A stretch of 12,923 bases of DNA. Source: Cephalothrix simula (lineage: Eukaryota; Nemertea; Palaeonemertea; Archinemertea; Cephalotrichidae). The notes under the pieces are model-generated. The model worked only from the letters and a program-made list of their open reading frames with translations. It did not search any database and was not told where the DNA came from. Every line of letters begins with the position of its first letter. Within the stretch, counting starts at the first letter, position 1. Position numbers and translations under genes: made by a program. This document shows, one piece after another, positions 7,333-12,923 of this stretch. The stretch is from assembly GCA_035591015.1 (NCBI GenBank), contig JAXIUW010170003.1, positions 1 through 12,923 of the forward strand, in the 5' to 3' direction.

Positions 7333-7740
7333 TGTTGTCAGATAACCTCATACACCGGACGGGTCAAACGGATTGTCAAAAGAACAAAAAAATTAAATGA
7401 CATGTCAGATAAATTGGTGTTGTCCGGCAAATTTTGCCAAAAATTTTATCTGACGTCAGATAAATTGGGTGGTGTCTGGAAAATTTTGTCGAAGTGTAAA
7501 GAAAAATTTGTCGTAAATGAGGCAATTTGGGTGGTATCAAGAAAATTTTGTCGCGTCAAGAAAAATTTGTTGTACAATTTGTCTGACGTTAGGTAATTTT
7601 GGTCGTCGAATTTTTGTCATCGGTGGCACACTGTACAAGAAAATTTTGTCGCGTCAAATAAAATTTTGGAAAAAATTGGGTGGTCTCCTTGGCTGGCGTC
7701 AGATAACTACCAAATGTCAGATAACTTGGGTGGTGGATGT
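7333..7740 (+). repeat. Degenerate array of GTCAGATAA / TTGGGTGGT / AAAATTTTGTCG motifs
   Basis: GTCAGATAA occurs at 7337, 7404, 7455, 7698 and 7716. TTGGGTGGT occurs at 7465, 7527, 7676 and 7726. AAAATTTTGTCG occurs at 7480, 7542 and 7640, the last two inside an identical 22-nt block (7538-7559, 7636-7657) 98 bp apart. The motifs recur in variable order and spacing, like a tandem repeat scrambled by unequal exchange. The array causes the long plus-strand frames at 7198-7596 and 7517-7765, which are therefore not listed as genes. Confidence 0.8.
7445..7464. repeat. 20-bp perfect palindrome containing a CRE octamer
   Basis: TTTATCTGACGTCAGATAAA equals its own reverse complement over 20 bases. 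Its centre, TGACGTCA (7451-7458), is the CREB/ATF consensus. It forms where one GTCAGATAA motif meets an inverted copy, so it could arise simply from array rearrangement. Confidence 0.85.
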
Positions 7741-9280
7741 CAAAGCCCAATTTTCAAAAAAATAACGCTGAGGTTGACAATCCTCCCCCTGGTATATCTG
7801 TACCTTATCCTATGCAGTTTGGTTAACAATATAAAACAAAGAAGTTAAAGGTAAACTTTGTTTTGAAGGCATTTATGAAAATAACCAAATGACTGAATGA
7901 CTAGAGATAATTAGAAAATAAAAAGTAATAAGAACCTTAAAGATGAATAAGAAATTCACGAAACATTACCCGACCATTGTTTTTGGCGATTTTGCGGAGA
8001 CTTTAATAACAAAAAGAATCTATTTTCGGAAGATGATAATGCAGAATCATAAATGTTGAAAATCTGATTTTAAAAAATTTCAACAATTTAATACAAGAAT
8101 ATTCCTAAAAGAAAATCAATATCTTACAACCGAAGAATTTGAAAGAAATACTTTCACATCATATAGCTAAGCTTAAAACCATCAGCAAAATTTCATGCGT
8201 TTTTCAAATAACATTATGTCCAAAAAGACATGTAGGCATGTACATTAAGATTTAGAAGAAAATTTGTACACAAAATTAGGAGTACAATGCACTATGTCAA
8301 ACATACCAGCACCTTGGGTACATTTCTTGAACAAAAAACCATATAAAATGCAAACTTTGATCAGAGGTTTCCAATATTTACTCATCTGTTTAATCACATA
8401 TTTCATTGAGCACACTGGTACTAAAAAAGCAACTATATGCATTATTACGAGGGAATATTATACAATTAAACTATAGGACAGATTTATATTTTCAATATTT
8501 GATAATATAATAGCAAAACGTGTAAATAGCACTATAAACACGAAAGCAAAAAAGAATTTATAGTGAAAGTGATCAACCCCAAGAAAATACTATAAAAAGC
8601 TTCAAAGAGATTTATTACAATAGATAATTTTAGAACCTTATTGTTGAAAGTCTTTTAGTACCTAATTGAATAACTATTACCACTATTTTGTGAAAAGTAT
8701 AGCAGATTACAACAAGTTTTTTGAAAAATTTTTAAATCAATCTTACCGAGTATTTTACCAAATATATCCAAAAAAATTTAAAATAAAAATTGAAATACAG
8801 CCTTATATCAGCCATCCTGAATCATAAATTCTGAATGAATCATAACACTAATATTCTAAACTTTGTACACTGAAACATACCTTTGCAATGCTGTTTAGAG
8901 TCTGGCGCCGTCCTTTAACCCTATCATCAACGCAAAGGGGGCCCACTTTGGCCTAGTTATATAAAATAGAACCCGCTGTTCTTGTTAATAGTAACCTAAG
9001 ATTCGTTCTTTATGGTATAGAAATCTGATAAAAATCTAACAAGAACCAATAATAGCCAACGTGGATAGCTGCTCTAAGGATGGGACAAAAAATCAAAAGC
9101 TCTGGAGCCTGCACAATGTAAAATGGAGGAATTTCCGACTGTGGTAGGGTTGACAGAACCATTAGGGGTCAAAAACTTCCAGAAATAAATGGTTGGAACT
9201 AATATAAAATTGCCAGAATTAAGAATACAATAAGGTAAAATTTTGTAGAAAAAGATGGTTTGTTGAAAATAGGTACTCAC
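7741..9280. other. No gene recognised; 1.5-kb AT-rich stretch
   Basis: No repeat family or coding region can be supported. The frames on opposite strands at 8245-8442 and 8264-8476 are overlapping shadows without motifs. A weak 31-nt minus-strand exon candidate at 7970-8000 (acceptor TTATTAAAG, donor GTAATG) does not join in phase with its neighbours. GTTCTTGTTA at 8978-8987 and TAACAAGAAC at 9037-9046 are exact 10-bp inverted repeats. If the minus-strand gene is real, this is intron. Confidence 0.45.
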
Positions 9281-9360
9281 GGTTTTACAGTACGTCTACG
9301 GCGTTTTGTGGCATACATAGTCTTAATCACCCAATCGTCAACCATGTATGATTTCTTGGG
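9281..9360 (-). CDS. Candidate 80-nt internal exon, unrecognised minus-strand gene
   Basis: On the minus strand, TTTTGGTTTTTTACTGGAGT then TTGCCTATAG forms a convincing pyrimidine-rich acceptor ending at 9361. The segment then runs to a perfect GTGAGT donor (plus-strand ACTCAC, 9275-9280). Of three frames only one is open, starting in phase 0 and ending after two bases of a codon. It reads PKKSY and then MVDDWVIKTMYATKRRRR, with a strongly basic end resembling a nuclear-localisation or nucleic-acid-contact patch. By hand count G+C is 34 of 80, above the surroundings. This is the best-supported coding candidate in the window. Its family is not recognised, and an 80-nt open exon can still arise by chance. 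Confidence 0.45.
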
Positions 9361-10445
9361 CTATAGGCAAACTCCAGTAAAAAACCAAAATAGGCCTTCA
9401 AAACTTGGAGAATGTTTGATTTTCTTTAACGTGATAAGTGATATGTCCTTTTTAATGATCATGAACCATCATTCTCACAAAATTTACACTTCGCCATAAT
9501 AGTTCTTGTAAAAGAGCTTAAATCCTAAATAAATTGCAAAAAATCACGATATCAGTTTGGGAATAATAAGACTTAAGAGTTGATTTCGTGAACAATTTAC
9601 GATAAATTTCATGATCGTGTTGTCATTTTGTGCACATGATCCAAAGGTAAAAGCCCCGCCTTGTCATAGAATTGCGACCAATAGCAGATGTTAAATTACC
9701 ATACCATTTTCCAAATCAATACCACAATATTTCGAAAAGAGATGAAAATATCCACTTTTCCTCACGTGTGCTGGCCCCACGGGCGTATTCCGGACCAAAA
9801 TTGTTTCATAAATTAAGAGTGCGTGAGATCACGTGGCGAGGGGATATACTGAAATGCGAAAAGGGCCCTTGAGCGGAGTGTCACAAAAGATGAATTATGC
9901 TAACATCACTTGAGAATGATTTTATGTTTACAGTGAAGCAGGATAACTAAAGAAAACGGTATGGTGACACTACTCAAGTACCAAAAAACATAATCCTCAA
10001 ATATTAAAAGGAAACAAAGATAATTAAGAAACCAAAGAATAAATAAAATCAAAATCTGAGGTTTTAAAGCAAGAAAACAATCATCAAAACAGATTAAAAT
10101 ATCTAAATAACTTAAAATTTGTATTCAGAGACACAATTTATAAATCAGAGTGACATTAATTAGCATTAATAAGTACCGTCATCATTTATCTTAAAAATAA
10201 AGCCAAATTTAAGTATCTAAAATTTTTATGCGAAGACACACAATCTTCAAAACTAATTCTCACCTTTTCATTCACTTGCATATTTTTTATTCATTTTTCA
10301 AAAATCAGTAAAGATTAAAATCTTTTTTAATACAATAATTAGTAAATCTTAACAAAATGGCAGACCAAACAATACAGGAAGAATATCTGATTATTTCAAT
10401 AAGAATTCAGAGCTGACATTATTTGTTTGCATTAATTTTGAAATT
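9361..10445. other. No gene recognised; possible intron
   Basis: Nothing here is firmly supported. A 26-nt minus-strand micro-exon candidate at 9479-9504 (acceptor CTCTTTTACAAG, donor GTGAGA) would leave a 112-bp intron before 9360 and could join it in frame. The segment 9750-9890 is richer in G+C and contains CACGTG at 9830-9835. The plus-strand 66-codon frame at 9672-9872 has no motif, and the matching minus strand is closed in all three frames between its best splice sites. Confidence 0.4.
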
Positions 10446-10868
10446 GAGTTGGGGAAAAGGCGTCGAAACTCGTCCACAGTTGCAAAACTCTAATGGTTCC
10501 TCCTGATGATCTCCCCAACTTCAACGTACTCGAGTCATTCTAAATTTCTTATTTGCAATTTTAATGTTTTTTGACTTTCGATAATTTTGATGATCCCCTC
10601 TATACGGGCTTCAATTTACTGACTAACGGACAAGGTATTACGAACCGGACCTGTAAATGTAGGCCCAGGTGTGGGCGTACCCCCTCCGTACGGACCTTTT
10701 TAGATTTCTACAGACATGGATGACAGATTGTGCTACCAAGTCAATTTTCTTGATTTTCTTCTCATTTTTCCTTTTATCATTTTATCTTTTCCTCCTATTT
10801 TCATTTTTTCTAAACACTTTTGCCATCATGTATGTATAATATTTCAGAATTTTTATTAAAAATTAAAA
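10446..10868 (+). repeat. Family A repeat, copy A3 (5'-truncated)
   Basis: A3 starts at GAGTTGGGGAAAAGGCGTCG, lacking the TATCATTTGG...CCATTAGAG head seen in A2 and A4. It then shows GAAACTCGTCC, CTCTAATGGTTCCTCCTGAT, AACGTACTCGAGTCATT, GATGATCCCCTC, ACCTGTAAATGTAGGCCCAG with GTGTGGGCGTACCCCCTCCG after it, the ATGGATGACAGATTGTGCTA block, the T-rich CTTTTATCATTTTATCTTTT tract and TATAATATTTCAG. It faces A4 across a ~190-bp spacer, making a large inverted repeat. It encodes no protein I can see. Confidence 0.85.
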
Positions 10869-11001
10869 AGGGGAAATTCCTCCAAATTTCAAATAATTGC
10901 ATACGAAATGCCCTCTTGGAAAATCATTTGCCTAAGGACAAGAATAAAGAGAAGAAAATGGCGATACATGGAGTTCAGAAGAAGGCAACTTGCGCATCAA
11001 G
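10848..11001 (+). CDS. Exon-like segment between inverted family A copies
   Basis: TATAATATTTCAG ends at 10847 as a good splice acceptor supplied by A3. The sequence then stays open in one frame to CATCAAG at 11001, followed by GTAATA as a possible donor. Translation includes KDKNKEKKMAIHGVQKKA. Purine-rich GAAGAA and AAGAGAAGAAAATGG stretches resemble exonic splicing enhancers. G+C is higher than in the arms. It could be a captured host fragment, an exonised spacer or chance; no homolog is recognised and codon evidence is thin. Confidence 0.22.
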
Positions 11002-11061
11002 GTAATATGATTTATCAGAGAGAAATAAAGAATAACATTGAGTATTAGTGATTCTGATAAT

Positions 11062-11482
11062 AAAATTAAAAATTTTGAAATATGAGATAATGGCAAAAGT
11101 GTTTAGAATAAAATGAAAATAAAAGGAAAAGATAAAATGATAAAAGGAATGAGAATAATATCAAGTAAATGGACAATGCCTGTAGAAATCTACAAAGGGC
11201 CGTACAAAGGGGGAACGCCCACACCTGGGCCTACATTTACAGGTACGGCTCGTAATAGCTTGTTTGTTAGTCAGTAAATCGAAGTCCGTATATTAGAGAG
11301 GGGATCATCAAAATTATTGGAAGTCAAAAAACATATTCAAATTGAAAATAAGAAATTTAGAATAAGATCACCAGGAGGAACCATTAGAGTTTCCACGGTG
11401 TGGACGAGTTTCGACGCCTTTTCACCAACTCATGCTCTAATGGCGGCGTCATAGCGAGTAGCCCGCTAATCTCCAAATGATA
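11062..11482 (-). repeat. Family A repeat, copy A4 (inverted, with complete head)
   Basis: Read on the minus strand, A4 begins TATCATTTGGAGATTAGCGG and keeps GCTACTCGCTATGACG, CCATTAGAG, GAGTTGGTGAAAAGGCGTCG, AAACTCGTCCACACCGTGG and CTCTAATGGTTCCTCCTGG. The GATGATCCCCTC block, the GTAAATGTAGGCCCAGGTGT block and the T-rich tract follow. It lacks the ~24-bp GGATGACAGATTGTGCTACC segment shared by A2 and A3, and the AACGTACTCGAGTC segment. The perfect 9-bp arms lie at 11381-11389 and 11435-11443. Its tail points at A3. Confidence 0.85.
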
Positions 11483-11524
11483 CGCAAGAAGTCAAATAAA
11501 ATAAATATTATTTTTGAAACTTAC

Positions 11525-11581
11525 GAATTTGGTTAGGTCCAAAAGCAGCCGGGGAAAGCAGTCAGCTTCATCTTCGAAGTT
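11525..11581 (-). CDS. Candidate 57-nt internal exon, unrecognised minus-strand gene
   Basis: On the minus strand ATCACCAACAG (ending at 11582) is a possible acceptor, and GTAAGT (plus-strand ACTTAC, 11519-11524) is a consensus donor. The 57 bases between are exactly 19 codons and open in only one frame: NFEDEADCFPRLLLDLTKF. By hand count 27 of 57 bases are G or C, well above the flanks. Both ends are in phase 0, compatible with the start of the candidate exon at 9281-9360. The acceptor's pyrimidine tract is modest. The peptide is acidic, then leucine-rich, and not recognised. Confidence 0.38.
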
Positions 11582-12281
11582 CTGTTGGTGATTTTATTTA
11601 AAATGCCAGAAGAGTGGTATGTGACTTAGACCGCGTGCAAACGTTTGGGTGAATGAGTAAGATAAGCTATATGACTGAGCGAGTTTCTTAACTATAGTTG
11701 AAAAGTAGTTTATGGCATGGTTTGATTTATTTAAAATTACTCATTTACCCAAAAGTATCCTTTTGTTGATTTTAAAGAAATTTTAGCCTGTTATAAACAA
11801 AAGATAAAGGCAATCTGTCGTGCAATATGCCAGTAGTTTAATGCCATAGCGTGTACGGATGCGTTTGAATAAAATGGAAAAGTTGTGTCACGAACAAATT
11901 CTACAACTGAAAGTCTGTCAGTGTCACGGGGCTGAAATTGGTACAAAGCATAATACAGCATATGTGGCATAAAGAGATTGGCAGAGAAAAATGAAGACCA
12001 GCAGTCCACATAAAGTTGTATAATTCAGAATTATCCACCTTTATGCGGATTATGAGCAATATATGAAATTCCTGATAATGCAGACCAGAAGTGGCCAGTA
12101 CCTGTCGTGAAATTCGCGATGGACACGTCGCTGCAGAGCTGTTAAACTTTCGCTCCATATTATGATGATCAAGGTCGTATGTGATAAAATCAGGCATGAC
12201 CTGCATACACGTATAATTACACGATCTGTAGTGGTATTTGAACTTTTTCATCACGTGACCACTTTGTAAATGTAAATTGAA
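11582..12281. other. No firm gene; overlapping minus-strand frames
   Basis: Two minus-strand frames overlap here: 72 codons at 11791-12009 and 156 codons at 11901-12371, the longest in the window. The first has an excellent internal acceptor, GCTTTGTACCAATTTCAG, ending at 11932. Peptide PRDTDRLSVVEFVRDTTF follows, but no good donor comes before the stop. CpG is more frequent from about 12090 on, and GTTTAACAG/CTCTGCAGCG...GACAG/GTACTG could also frame a small exon near 12110. I cannot choose among these. Confidence 0.3.
12251..12258. promoter_or_regulatory. TCACGTGA E-box
   Basis: TCACGTGA is the palindromic extended E-box bound by bHLH-leucine-zipper factors of the MITF/TFE/USF type. It sits in the CpG-richer interval 12090-12360. 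A second CACGTG core lies at 12488-12493. Function is unproven because no transcription start is established. Confidence 0.25.
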
Positions 12282-12365
12282 GAGTGATTCGACACGGAAT
12301 TCTCGAAAAAACACTCGCACTTCATGCTCGTGTTTTTTTCTCGAATTCCACATCGATTCACACTC
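12282..12365. repeat. 84-nt imperfect hairpin, pre-miRNA-sized
   Basis: The left arm starts GAGTGATTCGACACGGAATTC and the right arm ends CGAATTCCACATCGATTCAC with ACTC after it. Complementary landmarks are GAGTG/CACTC, GGAATTC (12296-12302)/GAATTCC (12343-12349), CGAAAAAACAC/GTGTTTTTTTCTCG, then ACAC (12311-12314)/GTGT (12330-12333). A symmetric TC/TC internal loop, GCA/TGC and a CTTCA pentaloop close it. The size and bulge pattern are within the range of animal miRNA precursors, but arms of an old palindromic element would look the same. Confidence 0.6.
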
Positions 12366-12923
12366 CATCAAACCGTTTAAAAATATTATATAAAAGGTAC
12401 ACCATAAAATTTAGTAAAGTCCAGAGCAGGATGGGCCCCTGTCCAGAGTAGGTCAAGCCTAATTTTTAAAATAATGGTCGTGCCAATCACGTGCCAACTG
12501 ACGTTATTAATAATTTACAATTTTGACCATTATGAAACCCTTTTTGTCCTGGGTTGATAATCCAAAATCAAAGAACTTGGCTAATTATTCTGGATATCTT
12601 ATAAGACATATCACAACAGGAAAGGGCATGTCACATGGGATATTAACAACTAATCAAGAGATTACAGCCTCATTTGCTTTGCTTTGAAGAACAAAAGGCT
12701 AAACAATGCGCAGAAAAAAAAGAACAAAATCATCCTCCATTGCACAATGTTTAGACTCATTCATAAAGCGTGCATGAACCGATTAAGATATTTGATGGTT
12801 TTTGATTGGTTTAGATAAATTATTCAGTGACGTCTGGTGACATTTGATATTTTTCGAATACGTCAAACTTCCGTATTTGGAATTCTTCGCCAAAAAAGGC
12901 AATGGTTGTAGTAAGACGCCCTC
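12366..12923. other. No gene recognised; possible promoter elements
   Basis: TATATAAAAGG at 12387-12397 resembles a plus-strand TATA box. ATTGG at 12805-12809 is an inverted CCAAT box. Near the right edge GGCAATGGTTGTAGTAAGAC places an ATG (12902-12904) in good initiation context with seven open codons to the window end. TCCAGAGCAGG and TCCAGAGTAGG are repeated near 12420-12442. Each could be chance, so no gene is called. Confidence 0.3.

Noticed and set aside
7198-7596. 132-codon plus-strand frame
   Set aside because: More than half is translated from the GTCAGATAA/TTGGGTGGT array, so its length is a by-product of repeated stop-poor motifs.
7970-8000. 31-nt minus-strand micro-exon (acceptor TTATTAAAG, donor GTAATG)
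   Set aside because: It can follow 9281 in phase, but it then breaks phase with 7139, and all three of its frames are open, so it carries little information.
9776-9858. Minus-strand exon between GCATTTCAG and GTGAGG
   Set aside because: The splice motifs are good, but all three frames contain stops.
10259-10312. Minus-strand exon ending in GAAAAG/GTGAGA
   Set aside because: The donor is excellent, but every frame meets a stop within about nine codons upstream and no acceptor fits.
11901-12371. 156-codon minus-strand frame as a full gene
   Set aside because: It is the longest frame, but it runs through the 84-nt hairpin, matches no family I know and overlaps another frame; kept only as an uncertain lead.
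1-12923. tRNA, rRNA or CRISPR array
   Set aside because: No GGTTCGANTCC-type B box with an A box at the right distance, no conserved rRNA blocks, and no regularly spaced identical repeats with unique spacers.

Overview
This window looks like nuclear, intron-like or intergenic DNA of an animal, most likely an invertebrate. By eye it is about two-thirds A+T. It has no prokaryotic gene layout: no long ORFs, no Shine-Dalgarno spacing and no operon. It is instead full of decayed, non-autonomous transposable elements and short repeats. The longest open frame is 156 codons and matches nothing I recognise. I saw no rRNA, tRNA, CRISPR array or complete protein gene. The species cannot be named from the sequence.

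Layout. 1-74 is the end of a TTCCAGG-rich interspersed repeat. 75-1115 has no recognisable gene. 1116-1146 carries a TGACGTCA octamer next to an 18-bp perfect palindrome. 1350-1578 is a diverged copy (A1) of a repeat family found four times here, which I call family A. 1621-2540 is an unassigned block with a 42-44 bp direct repeat at each end. 2541-4551 is AT-rich with nothing identifiable. 4552-5830 is a three-layer nest: family A copy A2 is split by an 868-bp insert, and that insert is split by a 340-bp hAT-type MITE with perfect 12-bp terminal inverted repeats and a perfect 8-bp target-site duplication. 6296-6745 is a tandem array of three ~140-bp units rich in ACCAA/TTGGT hairpins. 7323-7740 is a degenerate array of short motifs containing a 20-bp perfect palindrome. 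10446-11482 holds two more family A copies, A3 and A4, head to head around a ~190-bp spacer. 12282-12365 is a strong 84-nt hairpin.

A possible hidden gene. Three short minus-strand segments (11525-11581, 9281-9360, 6975-7139) are locally richer in G+C. Two of them are open in only one frame, and all three are bounded by plausible splice sites. Their reading phases join (0/0, then 2/2). I propose, with low to moderate confidence, that they are exons of one minus-strand gene whose introns hold most of the transposon debris. The protein is not recognised. A separate plus-strand exon-like segment (10848-11001) lies in the spacer between A3 and A4.

No defence, toxin or virus-like system was recognised.
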